Below, piece by piece: positions 25,031 to 37,596 of a stretch of 64,000 bases of DNA. The notes beneath the pieces are model-generated. The model ran no database searches. It was not told the origin of the DNA and saw only the letters and a list, made by a program, of their open reading frames with translations. Origin of the DNA: Torymus aiolomorphi (taxonomy: Eukaryota; Arthropoda; Insecta; Hymenoptera; Torymidae); the NCBI GenBank assembly GCA_036365515.1, contig CM070873.1, forward strand, positions 21,813,257 to 21,877,256. Reading direction: 5' to 3'. The position numbers and the translations under genes were made by a program. The first letter of the stretch is position 1. Each line of letters opens with the position of its first letter.

Positions 25031-25985
25031 CGGAAATATATTTTTCTTGAAAGAGGTATAAAAACTTTATGGCGTTTTAAAATTTCAAATAAAAATATTC
25101 TCCTTTAGTAGTTCTTAAATCAAAAGTTTAGCATATCTATAGAAAATTCAAATATAAAGATTTGAAAAGTAGATATGCTTCATGTAGGCAAAACTATACT
25201 TATATCTTTATATATTTTGTATAAACAAAATAATGACCTATTTTGGTTGTGTACTAATAATTTTTAATACAAATGATATTTATCATTCGAAAAATACTTT
25301 GTGCGCCCAGGTATACTTCTTTAAGCTGCGTGTATGTGCACATGTAGTTATAACAATTTTGCCTAATAAATATATAGATTACGATATAATTATATTAACA
25401 AAATTCATTATTTAATTTTTAATTAGATTGATCTGTGAAAGAATGCCTGGTGGAAGTTAATTAAAAATTTAATTAGCACCCGTTCCTATATCTCTGCGAA
25501 AAAATTAATGTTTACATATTTAGTAAAATCACCGTTTTGTAATTATATTTTAGTTTCGCAGATGTCAACTTTGTGTCGAGCTGAATCAGTTCAACTTTTA
25601 ATTACATGTTTCGAGCAATTCCGACTTATTTCCCGTAGAGAATGTAAATATTTCAGATTTAGCTTCATAAAAATTATATCACGGTAGCAAATGCTTTAAT
25701 CCTTTAATTAAATCCTACTGTTTATTTCCATGTAAATATACGTTATTAACTTTTCAGAAAAGTATTTGTAATAAATAGTATAAAACAGAATAATATAAAT
25801 AAAATCTTTTAAAAATAAATTTTTATTCATCAACTGGTGATATACACACTATCATTTTGATTTTATAATAATGTATGTCTTAATACAGACTTAAGAAATC
25901 ATAGAAAAATCAGTGTTGCATTATCACTTTAAACACCAAAGCACTACTGTTTACCATTATTATATCACTGTACTCCAAACAATTC
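25031..25985. other. AT-rich DNA, nothing recognised
   Basis: No supported feature. Confidence 0.5.
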
Positions 25986-25987
25986 CG

Positions 25988-26215
25988 CACTAAAAAAATT
26001 TTGTAAAAATTACGATTCTGTCTAGTAAAGCTACGACAGGTTGTGCAAATTCAAAAAATTACCATACTTTATAGAAAATTTTGCTAGAAATATGGGAAAA
26101 ATTATTACACTATATTGTGAAATTTCCAATAGAGTATGGTAATTTATTGGTTTTTACAGTCCGCGGTAGCTTTACAACACAGAATGGTAATTTTTACAAA
26201 CTTTTTCTCTTAGTG
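25988..26215. mobile_element. Short family-C MITE
   Basis: The ends CACTAAAAAAATTTTGTAAA and the complement of CTTTTTCTCTTAGTG frame 228 bp whose arms mirror ACCATACTTTATAG and GCTACGACAGG-like blocks, as in the copy at 6978-8164. Confidence 0.65.
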
Positions 26216-26790
26216 CAGCCAATATCGCATCGGCCAAAAACATCAAATCCCCGCAATCGCGCTCGCACCTCCTATATCGCATCAGCCACAGCAGCAGCAG
26301 CGCACGCGACTAATCGATGCTCTTCCCCCTTCTAATACCTCTCCGAATTTGCAGCAGTAGCAGCAGCAGCAGTGTCGGTGGCTCTCGCCATCGCATGCGC
26401 GCGGCCGTCCGCGCTCACCATTAATTAGCTTCCTCGCGTTCGATTACGTGTCGATTACGCGCGGGATCAGGACGGCCGCGCGCGTTCTCTGATGTCATTA
26501 GGGCGCGAGAGCGGATTATTAACTTTACCGATTCCATGCGCAGACGCACGGGCGATATGAGATTTTCGCGTTTTCGAGTGACCTGGTTGACTAGCCGACT
26601 GTGTCTCGATATGAGATTATAGCCAAAGGCGATTGGCCGTGGAATTGTGTAACGCCTTGTGTAGCGGGGTATTGGGTTATGTCGGTTAGGTTTTGTTGAT
26701 GACACGAGTGTGAAAAGAAATCTTGGTAGGTGTTGTATTAATGGTTGGTGGCTTTTAGTGTGTTGACGGTGACTGTAATTGCTTGTCATT
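26216..26790. other. GC-rich island with skew switch
   Basis: C/A-rich left with CAG runs, G/T-rich right (GGGTTATGTCGGTTAGG near 26671). Confidence 0.5.
26283..26372. repeat. CAG/GCA triplet-rich stretch
   Basis: Two short runs of CAG units (near 26288 and 26350) lie in an island. The frame does not continue beyond them, so coding poly-Gln is not supported. Confidence 0.6.
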
Positions 26791-27289
26791 CAGTTCAATT
26801 GGTCAATTACAACTAAATGACAGCTAATCGGTGAAAAGAATCTAGTCATACTTATATTAATCTATTTTGGTATATTAGATGCCACTGAACTGATCAATTA
26901 AGATTAATTTGATAATCAAATATAGCGATAAGTAAATGATCTATACCAGTCAAATTGTATCTTTTTGTAGATGAGTGATAAGATTTTCTAGCCTCGTCTG
27001 CCGATGCTGTTAAAGTCACCTTATATAAAACTAGAAGGCTCCAATAAAGCTAGATAATTTTTTACGTGGGATTTTAGAAGTCGAAGAAAGTAACGTGATA
27101 AATATAAAATAAAAGCGTCGTCAATATAACCCTAAAATTCATGCCATAAAATACAGTCATGAATACTACCTCGGCGTCTAACAAGTAATAAACATTAAAA
27201 GAGTCATGGCTTCTATTCTTCGATCCGTAACTTTTAGATCCACCATTTATTACTATATCACGGCGCGCCATCTTATCTAAAAATAATAC

Positions 27290-27760
27290 CCCCCCCCCCC
27301 CTCCCCAGCAAAAAAGTATATCGCTCTCTTCGGCTCCGTTTAATCGCCGCGTGATTTGTCGCCGGCAATAAAAGCACGCGCCCCAAGAGAGAGCAACAAC
27401 AATACAGCTCTCGAAAAAACTTGCCCTAGCGTTTATTCCCCATAAAAACAGGCGAGCAACTTCCGAACTTCTCGATAGAAAAAAGGCGGCGCGCTCTCCT
27501 TGCAAGAAAATACTACAGCTTCGCGCGGCGGCTTCCGATCAAAAAATGTCGAAGTTCGGTACTTTTTTTTTATTACTCGCGCACGTGCACATCTCGTGAA
27601 ACTTTTATTAATTGGAAGGCCGTATTCGAGGGAAAGCGTCAGCTGTCACCGCACTGAATTTCGTGTATGTCAACGTGGCCGCGGTGGAATAAATTCGGGG
27701 GAGGAGTTTTGAAAGTTGGAGGCGATAGGTATTCGCCTTGTTAAGACCAGCGTCAGCGCC
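27290..27760. other. GC-rich island
   Basis: Begins with a C tract of about 14 bases near 27290; CpG-rich core; right shoulder GGGGGAGGAGTTTTGAAAG. Confidence 0.45.
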
Positions 27761-27813
27761 CCTCGCGGCCAAAATTCGAACTGCTTATTAAAAGATAAAC
27801 ACAGCTGATTAGC

Positions 27814-28068
27814 ATGAGCAGTATACGAACCAAAAATTATTTAATTAAAAATAAAATAAGTAGTGATCCGATGAACGTCTTAAAATCATTTATTGATTTG
27901 TCTGATATTATCAGATATATTGGCAATGGAACAAGGCCTTATGTGGAAGGCGAAAGAGTTTATAAGGCTAATCATATAATATTTTGTGGGTTAGCCAAAG
28001 AAAGTAATGATTGCTCAGTAGAAATAATAGCACTGTATAATACAGCTGCTGGAGCAGTGGCGCCATAG
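27814..28068 (+). CDS. 84-codon open frame of protein-like composition, function unknown
   Basis: The frame starts MSSIRTKNYL and contains YIGNGTRPYVEGERVYKANH, which looks like real protein, not shadow sequence. It faintly recalls the N-terminal part of SWIM-type proteins carried by insect transposons. No splice donor or downstream domain is evident before the stop at 28068, and a foldback MITE follows at 28092. It could be a first-exon remnant cut off by the MITE region. Confidence 0.3.
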   Translation: MSSIRTKNYLIKNKISSDPMNVLKSFIDLSDIIRYIGNGTRPYVEGERVYKANHIIFCGLAKESNDCSVEIIALYNTAAGAVAP

Positions 28069-28091
28069 ATTTCTGTACTGGCTCTGCTAGT

Positions 28092-28371
28092 TTGGCACAC
28101 TGAGTATGCCAATCGAACGGGAGCGGTAAATGCATAAATATTACATTATGAATTGGTGTGCGAGGTAATTATTTACTATTACTCGCTTCGCTCATGTGAA
28201 AAACATCTCACGCGGTAAATGATTGCCTTACACACGAGTTTCATACAGTATTGTACACTACGGGAGCTTAAAAATCACGTAAAGGTTGATATTTTTAGGT
28301 TAGAGTGGCATAAACAACAAACTGCGACTTCTACGCTATGACGTCAGCATTGGCATACTCAGTGTGCCAAA
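28092..28371. mobile_element. Foldback MITE with TTTGGCACACTGAGTATGCC ends
   Basis: Perfect ~22-bp terminal inverted repeats enclose 280 bp with weaker internal symmetry. No target duplication was recognised. Confidence 0.6.
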
Positions 28372-28399
28372 GGCCGGCGGTCACTGTTCCAAAGTGACG

Positions 28400-29020
28400 T
28401 GTACTCTCTAGACGCGTTTTCCTAGAGTTACTATCGGCGTTGGCGTATTCATTCCAAGAAAATTTTTTCCGTGTAGCAGACAATTTGGGGCTAACGCAGA
28501 ATTTTCTCAAAACATTTACTTTTTTTTCTCAACACTAATAAAGTAACCATTTTTTTCTTAAAATCTTATTTGGTTCTTAAAGTTCGATACATTTTAAATT
28601 TAAAACATACTACGGAACGATATTTCTTCTACTTTCAATTCAAACATATAGCCGTTATTGAGAAATTACGAGTTACAAAAAAGGTCAATAGTTTTAACCT
28701 CATATCTCTAAAATTCATGAACCAATTCACTTACCCAAAGAACTTATACATTAAATGTACAAACTCTACACCTCTATGAATTTTCAAGCCGATTAAACCA
28801 ATTTTACTCTAGAGAGTAGATCATGAGATATCAGCGTATACGGACGTACACACACACACCCCTACGTACATTTTCTAAAAATAGTGTATTTCGATTAAAA
28901 ATGTGCTAAACAACATTCCTAACACATTTTGTCAAAAATTTTTTTTATTTTACTATCACAAAGCTTCCTGTAGGAGGAAGCACCAGTAATTTTTACTGCA
29001 AAATTTTTCTCCGTGTATAC
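28400..29020. other. Repeat-derived AT-rich DNA
   Basis: TTTTTTCCGTGTAG near 28470 and AAAATTTTTCTCCGTGTATA near 29000 both resemble right ends of the CACGGAGAGAAAA family, so this looks like remnants of such elements without matching left ends. Confidence 0.4.
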
Positions 29021-29392
29021 ACCACAAAAGAATCTCTCGCTCTCAAACGGAGCTCGCCGCTGGCAGACGCGAGCATCTCTCTAACCTCGAGGCGTCGGTG
29101 GCTCGCGCGTCCAATTACCGCTCGGACGAGTCGTGGCTGCGGGGCGGCATTCAATTACGCCCGCGGGCCGTCAGTCGCCTTCTTCTCTCTCGATTCGGCA
29201 TTGTCGAGAGGGAGTCGTTATTGATTCGGATGCGTCGATGAAGGATGCTGCGCAGAGGGAGAGAGAGTGAGAAAAGTCATTGGTCGTGATGGTGCGGTTC
29301 TTAAGGAGTGAAGCCGATTCGTCGAGTCATACAGTCGATGTAGTTGTTTTTTTAGGGGCAGGCCATTTGTAACGAATAGGCTTTCCTTGGCT

Positions 29393-29428
<36 letters not shown>

Positions 29429-29480
29429 AAGCTGATGTAGCGACGCGGTCGCTTGGAATGGTGAGGAGATTGATATTGTT
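29021..29480. other. GC-rich island
   Basis: CpG-rich core with a G-rich right shoulder leading into the GT microsatellite. Confidence 0.45.
29394..29426. repeat. (GT)n microsatellite
   Basis: About 15 GT units on the right shoulder of a GC-rich island. Confidence 0.85.
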
Positions 29481-29821
29481 TTACGGGTCATTCGTCTTCC
29501 AAATGCTGTACATTCAAGATGATTTTTTATATAGTTTATAAACTTTTAATATGGTTTATAAACTTTTTAAAAAATTTTGGTGTGGTTAGGTGCATGTAAC
29601 AATGTTTATGATCGGCTGTTATATTATGTATTATGTCAATTTCATGTATTAGCATTGTCATCTCTTGGATATTTTACATTACAGTTGACAAGACGCCATC
29701 TATTCGCAATCTACTTTATTCAACATAAGTATGAGAATCTCTCACAAACATTGTGCCTATAGAATGAATCAGCTATAACATAGCATCGAATGTCTTTGAT
29801 TATAACAACAACTACTTGTAG

Positions 29822-30077
29822 ATATCCAATATGTATGAAGTTGATGGTGATGCTGTCCAGGTTAGGTTAAACAAAAACACTTTTTTTTGTATAATATTCA
29901 GTTGAGATTTCGGTCATCTTATATGTCTCTTCTCAAGACTCTTAATATTCAATAAAAATTATATAATTAGGAGGCATCGTAGGTCACCAGTTAATATTAA
30001 TATTCTTGAGGGACATATACGATGTTTGTTTAGCCTACCCTGGACAGCATCACCATCAACTTAACACATATTGGATA
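29822..30077. mobile_element. 256-bp foldback element
   Basis: Arms of ~54 bp containing GTTGATGGTGATGCTGTCCA are mirrored at 30024-30077. The short interior is AT-rich. The family is unknown. Confidence 0.7.
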
Positions 30078-30349
30078 ATATTAAAAACCATCCTTTTTAA
30101 TACAGCACCAAATCTTCGACATACTCGTATTAAAAAGAAATTTACATTTCTGTCAGTTAAGCAATAAACCATAACTCAGTCATGTACCTAAAAATCGTTG
30201 ATATGTGAGTAAAATGCCATTTTATCGTAGACTTTAAAGTATGTTAAAATTTACAATTACAAAGGCTCACCGTAAATGATCATAACCTGCATGAAATATT
30301 ACATTCTGAACTTGCAATTGTAAGCTTTCTACAAAAAAAAAAAAAAATT

Positions 30350-30800
30350 ACTTCAAATCCATTACCACTAACCAACCAAAAATTAACCGACTCATGAAAT
30401 CCACTCAATTCCCGTGTCGAACCAGAAAATACGCTCGGCGCTGATCGCCTCGAGCAAACAATCGAGTCACTCGCACACCTCGCGACCGATGGAAATTTCA
30501 TCAAACTCCCCCAGCTGTTTGGCATCCGCACCTCGCGCCTTCTTTGTCGCTATCACCGCGCAATTAGCTTCCCTCTCCGATTCTCTCCCGGGGGCTACGG
30601 GATTAATAGTCGCTCGTAAACTCAACGGTCTACTCTCTTTGGCGGAACGATGATAAAGTCTGATGAGGTGTCTCCGGAGCCCGAAGCCGGGACTTTGCGA
30701 GCTGGGACTTTATACTGGTAGAAGGTGAATTTGGAGGTTAAGGGTCTTGTTTTTTAGGTTAGGAGTGACTTCTTGTTTTCTGTCATGTTGTGTTACATTT
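30350..30800. other. GC-rich island with skew switch, counted by hand
   Basis: 30361-30420 has 19 C and 5 G; 30661-30780 has 40 G and 17 C. Confidence 0.55.
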
Positions 30801-31690
30801 GTTCATAGGATGATTGTATTTATTTTTTTCGATTTTAGTGTGCAAGTGTAGATAGAAATGTACGGATTCGTGTTTTTGTTTTTATATATTTAATTAATTT
30901 CAATTTAAAATTAAGTTAAATCTTTCTTATGGTTTCAATGATGTGTTTGTTTTTTGTAAAATATTTTCATTTCAATTTTTGCGTCAAATTCTGTTTTGTC
31001 GCATTAAGATTTAGAACTTATACTAAGATTTTTATTATATTTAAATATTTCTTATTTTCTATAATATTAAATTTAAAAAAAGTTAGTTTCGTTAAAAATA
31101 CAAGGAACCAACATTCAGAATTATAGGATGAAAATAAAATAATAAAATGATACATTCAGAGTCCATGATTGTTAATAAAATATGCAGAATAATGAACGCT
31201 TTACATTACGTTTTTTACTTTTCTCTATTTTTTGCGAGATTCAGATACGGATATTTTAGTTTTTTGTACTTCGAAAGCTTTTACCTTTAGAATTTTATTT
31301 TCGGTTCAGTAGCTTTCAAGAGCTGCTCACGTTGGTCTTTTTATTATTTCGCACAAAAATAATCTTTTTAGAAAAATATTTCTTTTTGTACATTTTCACG
31401 TCGGGTGAAAATTGTATCAAATATAAAAAACAAATACTCGCGAAATAATGTACTAATAATATAAAAATTTTAATTAATGTACATATGTCCAACTTTAAAG
31501 ATAACCAATCTTCCACATTTCAGATGTTATTACGCTGCTTCGTAAAATTATTACAAGTTCGGAAACTTATATATCATAAAGAAAATTTGACAAAAGAGTA
31601 CAGTAAATTTGCCTATTTTGACTACAATTTCACACAACGTATTAGTGTTTGACATCGATAACCTTTTTACAAGACAATATAATTATCTTC
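30801..31690. other. AT-rich DNA, nothing recognised
   Basis: Very AT-rich; the short frames are compositional. Confidence 0.5.
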
Positions 31691-32056
31691 ATCGTTTACG
31701 AGACTCGCCATTAGACTAAATAGACTCACTACCAAATCAACTAAAAAGAAAAACCTATCAAAACGCCTCAATCCCAACCCATCCCCGCGAGCTACACACC
31801 GCGTCCCGGCGAACTTGTGCGGCAAAGTTCCGCGCGTCGGCCAAGTTATTCTCCTCTCCGCAATCCGGTTATCCGCGCCAACTGCCGCCGCCGTTGCCAT
31901 ACTCTCCCCGGGCACACGCGCGTACGTCGCTATCTCCTCGGAATTCCTCCTCGTGCTCTCCTGCGACGCTGTTTCGTCCTTCTCGCTATCGGAGATGTTT
32001 TCTGGAGAGAGGAGAGAGGTGGTGCGGTGAGGAATTGCTGGGAGATCGATCGTCAG
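31691..32056. other. GC-rich island split by the Polinton
   Basis: 31741-31800 has 24 C and 5 G. The G-rich right shoulder begins just before the insertion and continues at 43901-43980 (33 G, 4 C). Confidence 0.55.
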
Positions 32057-32062
32057 TTGGTG
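32057..32062. repeat. Left 6-bp target-site duplication TTGGTG
   Basis: TTGGTG directly precedes the element's AG terminus and recurs directly after the right CT terminus at 43900-43905. Confidence 0.85.
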
Positions 32063-32107
32063 AGTAGGTAAGCTAGGAGAGTTCTGCCCCACTCTTATAC
32101 ATGGGCA

Positions 32108-32694
32108 GTATATCTATATATAGTATTTCCCCTAGACACTACTGCGCATGCGCGTACTTTCCCGCGTTGGATTCAAATATCTGCGCACACTGATTTCTGT
32201 AATTTGAGACGGTCTTGTTGGGATAGTATATCTATAGTTTTCCCCTAGATACCACTGCACGTACCCCCTACCCGCGACACTCTCGTGTGATTATCTCGTT
32301 CTCTCGCGTAAGATATACATGAGCACTATGTGTGTGTGTGTGTGTGTGTGTGTGTATCCCCTAGACCAACCACAAATTTCCCTAGAACATTTTAGTCCTC
32401 GAAATTTCCCTAGGCTAACCCTCATTGGTGTACGCAAGGTACTATATACATAATAATTCCCATGAATTTTTGCACGATTTATGTATGCAGGTACTATATC
32501 TATATATATAATATTACCTCCTAAAGTATTCGCATAAAGAATAGCATACTACATTGAATTATTTGAGACGGTCTTGTTGGGATAATATATCTATATATAG
32601 TTTTCCCCCAGATACTGCTGCACGTACCCCCTACCCGCGACACCCTAGTGTGATTCACATTATCTCATTCTCTCGTGTAAGATATACATGAGCA

Positions 32695-32740
<46 letters not shown>
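32108..32740. repeat. Subterminal repeated modules of the left Polinton end
   Basis: A module with TATCTATATATAG followed by TTCCCCTAGA and CACTGC-like sequence starts near 32108, 32226 and 32585. The last two continue as a ~150-bp direct repeat (period ~358 bp) that includes CCCTACCCGCGACAC and TAAGATATACATGAGCACT and ends in GT microsatellites at 32331-32356 and 32698-32738. Confidence 0.65.
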
Positions 32741-32900
32741 TAATATAGAATTTATTTATCAATTGAAGGAAACAGTGATATAGAATATTCATGAAGTTTA
32801 TTAAACATAATTTTTACAGTTTTTCATATTATATTAGCATTAGATTGAATATAAGTGATATATAAGATAACTTCTTTTATTTATAAACCAACATTTACAA

Positions 32901-35900
32901 TCAATCTTCATTAATTTCAATAGTTTTGTAGTGCCCCCAAGGTAAAGTATCTGTTTCCCCAGGTATTAAGTATCGCTTATCATCGTAGGGACTTAAAGCT
33001 AACTTTTTTGTCTTACAGTTTGTACTACATGTGCTTTAGATTGTATTATACACTGCTCTCTGTGTTGTGTTGACAAATTTAATAAACAATCAACATAGTC
33101 ATCAAAAGTAATGGTTCTATCAACAACTCCAGTTTTAACACCTTTAACTTTTTTAATATGATCTTGGCCATTTACACGAATACTATACATTTTACTACGT
33201 AACCCAACGAACTCTGTCATAATTTGGCCATTACATTCATCTTTCATTAGGCCTACAACTTTCTTATTGACTTGAGGAATTCCAAAAATGTTATCAACTG
33301 GGTAGTCAGAAGTATCAAAATTTGAAATGTCACGTTTTATCACTTTATATATATCTTCATCATTTATTTCATATATTAAACTATCAGTATCGGTATACAA
33401 CAGTTTGCAGCGATCCTCGAATTGCTTCTTCATGTAGTTGTAGTGAAAATCATATACCAAAGTCTTTGATAAATCCAATACACAAAGACCTACATAAATT
33501 GGCTTATTCATGTATACTTCTGTCTTCTCTAATTCTATGAGAACAAGGTTTTCATCAATGATTGTACGGCTATGGAATTCTGGTCGTGCAATAAGAGCTT
33601 CTGCTCCATATCGACCTTCCCATTTGGTCAGTAATTTAACATTAACTCTTTTTCTTATATTTTCCATAGTCTTTCCGAAAACAGCATTGTTCATTAATTT
33701 GTAGAGATTTTTCTCAAAGTCATTTTTAGCTCCTTGTCTCATTTTACTATTTAGATCGATATATTCTTTTAGCCAGGGTCTTTGATTAAATTTCATTACT
33801 CTGTGAATTTTTGTTAGTTTTAATCCATTTGTAAGAGCTTGCTTTAAGTTACGATAATGAAGTACATATCGCAATTTTGTTTCAACAGTTGTAAGCAATT
33901 TAGCTTGTGAGGAGCCTGGTGGCTTCTTATGCTCTGCACAAAATGGTAAATCTTTGTGTACATCATGTAAATTTTCTGGATATTCCAAATCAACTTCAAG
34001 TATATAGCCTATTGGAGCATCATCTGGAATATTGAAATTTATATGCTCTATATCTTCAATCCATTGAAAGCCGCCATATGGTAAAGACTGTTGCATAGCC
34101 CAACCATAAAGATTGTTTACATCGAAATACATGAGGTGCTTAGAGTTTTTATCTACATCATAGTCACTACCCATGTATTTGTTATTAGCTCGGGCATAAC
34201 GATTTGAACACTGACTTATTCCACCTCGTATTCCACGCTCAATAAACATAAGTTGATCAATATCAGTGAGCAACTCAAGCTGTATATTTGTATACTTCAA
34301 CATGGCATCCCAAGTTAGGCCTGGAGTTGTATAATAGTGTGCTGGATCTAAGCCATAGGCTTTAAGACAGCTGTTGCGAAAATTTTCAAACACCTCTGCC
34401 AAGAGTAGTACATCGGTTTTTAAGTACAAGTCTGCATATTCACCTAAATTTGTTATATTAAATGCTATCCAAACATTTTTGGCATGTTCATAATCTTCAT
34501 CAGATATGTGACTGCTATTTAATTTGCTATAAAAGTCATCTTTCGTTGGCAGTCTTGAAACTTCAAGTTTTTCTTTAGAGTCTAGATAATCATAAGGAAA
34601 GACACCCTTTCTTCTCAACAGTTGAAATTTTTCTTCAGTTAATACTTCATCTTTAGAGAACTCTTGCCGCAAAATTCTAAGTTCCTCGAGGTATGATGAT
34701 AGTTTATCCAGCGATGATGCCATGAATCGGTAGGAGTCAATAAATCTAAAGTTTATGTCACTTCCTTCGATGTGCTTGGTAAATGAGATGAAACGTTCTT
34801 TATTTAACGGTAAAAGATTAACCCGACCAGGAAAACCTTGAGCAATAGCCTTGATGAGAAAGTGGGAGTCATAGCCAGTTAAATTGTGGAATATAACCGG
34901 AATACTGCATGACTCTTGGTAATTGAGGTTACATTTTTCATGCGCTGCTCCTCGATATCTGAAACATATAACAATAATAAATTAAAGTAATATGTTTAAG
35001 TAATGAGGATGCATATTTAACCTTACCTTCCAGTCAGATGACAGTGATCTCGAACACGCTCCTCGCCCAAGGGTTTCTCACAAATATGACAAGTTTTTGT
35101 GCATTGGAATGCTTGTTCTTGTTCCAATGTTAACATTTCCATAGGTATTGCACATTCTAAGGCAGTCTCTACATTCTCAGCTAAAACTTGCAATTCCTTG
35201 CAAACCATTCAGCAGGGCTCGGTCCTCTGTAGCTACGGTAATATGATAGAGAGTTATCATAGCTACATTTTAAGTAGTACCCCACACTGAATGCCTCATG
35301 CTTTTGATAAGCGTTCCCAACTTGTATAGGTTTCAAGAGACACTCAAAATCTGCATAAATGACAAATGGTACTTTCTCTTTATTATTATAATTTTTAAAT
35401 TGTAAAATTTGGTCTCTTGGTGTAGGTAAGTTCACTCTACACTTATTGATTTGCGCACAATCTTGTTCATGATATTCTAATTTAGAGATATCTCTAAAGT
35501 AATGTAGGCATCTATCACATAAATATTTTCGGCCATTACGTTTTGAAAGTTGTGAAGATACCAAGCGAGATAAGTCTTTGATCCAAACATAATGAGATAT
35601 AACTATAGTATCTTCCTCCAGCTCTTCTTCTTCATCCTCATCCTCATAATTATTTTGTATCAGAAGAAGGTTTACATGTGTTTCCTTCTTAAATGTTGTT
35701 ATATGCAGTGGCGCAACTTTAAATTTTCCACTACACTTTTTTAAAATGTAAATATTCGTCGAGAGATTATTTTGTTTTTCAAACTTTGGAATTTGTTTTG
35801 GTCTTACAGGAAATTCTATTCCTGTAAAATTTAATTCGTTCTCATATTGCTTATATTCTTTCACTCGATCTGAATGGTGCACAGAATGCAAGGCCGATAG

Positions 35901-36677
35901 TATTGCCCATTTGAAACATGCATTGTCTTCATTTTGCACATTAACACATGCTTTTTTCCTTTTTATAAAATCTGGTAAGTCAATGTAATAACTTCCATGA
36001 ATTGGATTAAATTTATTTATATGTACACTCAAGTTAAGAATTGTATGAAGCGACCATCCTGAATCTCGCTCTTCAAATTCTTCCATATCTCTTAATATGG
36101 GCTGTTTAACGTTTGTTGTAAACCATTGTTTTAAATCTGTTGTTTGCGAAATCGATTCAGCTTTCGTATTAAAATATTTCATTTCAATTATTTCTTCATC
36201 AGCTTTCGTTATCACATATTCAGATGCCAGCACTGTATATACTTTAAGATTATTTTCTTTCTTCAATGCATTTATAATTCGAATTTTAAACAATCTCTCA
36301 GCATCTTTCATAAATCCAGTAGCGTCTAAGTTCTTTAAGTTTGTAATAACACCCGATCTGATTCGTTCATTAAATGCACATTTAAGATCTTGCCATTTTA
36401 CTCTGTCTAGTAATCTTTTGCGTAAACCCTCTCCTCCTTTTAGTAAACTTTTTAGTTTCAATTGATGAGATTTCAATAATCCAATCGTAGATAAGTATTT
36501 TTGTTTCTCTGGAACTGTAGCTTTAACTTTTCGCAATAATTTGCTCAAAAATTTGATATTTTGTGTTGTATATTTTATCAATTTTGGAATCTCGCTTTTA
36601 TCAATTTTACCACTTTGTAGCAGTTGCATAACTTCTCGCGTACGCTCAACGATTTTTTTACACTCGTAAGCAGACAT
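32901..36677 (-). CDS. polB: Protein-primed family B DNA polymerase of Polinton type, left copy, frame broken twice
   Basis: The gene encodes a replicative DNA polymerase of about 1,236 aa, expected to copy the element's linear DNA from a terminal protein. Domains in order: an N-terminal Lys-rich region; a C2H2-like finger (CDRCLHYF, ~385); ExoI YADFE (~440); an endonuclease VII-like CxxC/DHCH/RGAAH/CN motif (~529-565), split by the intron; ExoII HNLTGYD (~574); ExoIII YLKTD (~728); Pol [10 protein letters not shown] (~827); Pol [12 protein letters not shown] (~972); Pol C YTDTDS (~1070); and KxY in SKMYS (~1138). All key catalytic residues are visible. The start was chosen as the ATG at 36677, the first one downstream of the TATA box that is shared with the mirror copy. 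Breaks: one G is missing near 35197 and one A near 33003, relative to the right arm. Both lie in homopolymers, so sequencing error is possible. An AATAAA signal follows at 32881-32876. Confidence 0.88.
34959..35026 (-). other. 68-bp spliceosomal intron in the left polymerase gene
   Basis: The donor is GTAAGG and the acceptor TTTCAG. Splicing joins the HCHLTGR half to the YRGAAH half of the endonuclease VII-like motif in frame, which strongly supports the intron. Confidence 0.85.
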
Positions 36678-36731
36678 GTTGATTTTTCTAAGAACAGTTG
36701 TCAACTATTCGAAAACGCGTTGTGTGCGCTC

Positions 36732-36738
36732 TTTTATA
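36732..36738 (-). promoter_or_regulatory. TATA box of the left polymerase gene
   Basis: TATAAAA on the minus strand lies ~55-60 bp before the ATG at 36677. It is conserved exactly in the mirror arm. Confidence 0.6.
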
Positions 36739-37028
36739 CTTTTTACTAGTGTTAATTTGCCTCTCTTCGCTGCTTCTCGATTTCTGTTGGGTTTCGAGAT
36801 CGATTCGAGATTTCGAGATACCTCGCAAAACCGAACGAATATCGATCGCTTAAGGAAATTCAATAATAATGATAATAACCCCTGAAAGAGATTCTCTTTT
36901 ACACTGAAAGAATTGCAGCAGCTACGTCGTATTTATAGGGTCTGTATGACGCAAAAATTGATTGGAATCTCTGATAATCTCGTTCTAGAACCTTACAGAA
37001 ATAAACTGTTTACAAGACCCCCTTTTAA

Positions 37029-37281
37029 TTTGATATCCTTTGCATACATTCAAGAGACACAACCTGCAAAATTCTAAGAAGTGCGTTATACCCTTTGATA
37101 TACCGCAAACAATGCTTAAATACAGAAGAGTTGTTGACAGGAAACGGCTGTAATTTGATACCTCTTCAATATGCCACACTTATTTATCATATAGAATTCT
37201 TCGCAATATTTCTTTTAACTTGATACCCATACACTTGTTATCTACAAGTCAAAGCATTGGAACGTTTACCCTTTGATATAC
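37029..37281 (-). repeat. Iteron-like TTTGATA repeats upstream of the left polymerase gene
   Basis: Five copies of a (T/C)TTGATA(T/C) core begin at 37029, 37094, 37154, 37219 and 37272, spaced about 53-65 bp apart. Some are extended to TTTGATATACCGC or TTTGATACCTCTTC. A degenerate copy follows near 37327. They may be binding sites for replication or transcription; the function is inferred. Confidence 0.5.
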
Positions 37282-37596
37282 CGCAAAAATTCTTTAAGCA
37301 AAGACTTGTTGACAATAAAAGGTTGTAATGTAATACCTCTTCGGTATATTGTTATTGTTCCAAAATTCCAGGAACTATTAATAAAATTAATATAAATTTA
37401 GTAATATAATAAGAAGTTTGGATGAGGGGATTATAATTTCGAAGAATTAAGTTTATTATGTATTGTATGAATTTCATTGTAAATTAAAGTATTAAGTAGC
37501 TAATAAGAAAGTGCGCCTTCTTACAAATGCACAAATTATTAAATTTCATTTATATATCTCAAAATTGTATGCGAAATCTCAGCAATAAACTCGTGC

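Noticed and set aside
26283..26372. Poly-Gln coding exon
   Set aside because: The CAG runs are short and do not share a continuous frame.
36097..36465. 122-codon plus-strand frame (and its mirror at 39493-39861)
   Set aside because: It is an antisense shadow of the polymerase coding sequence.
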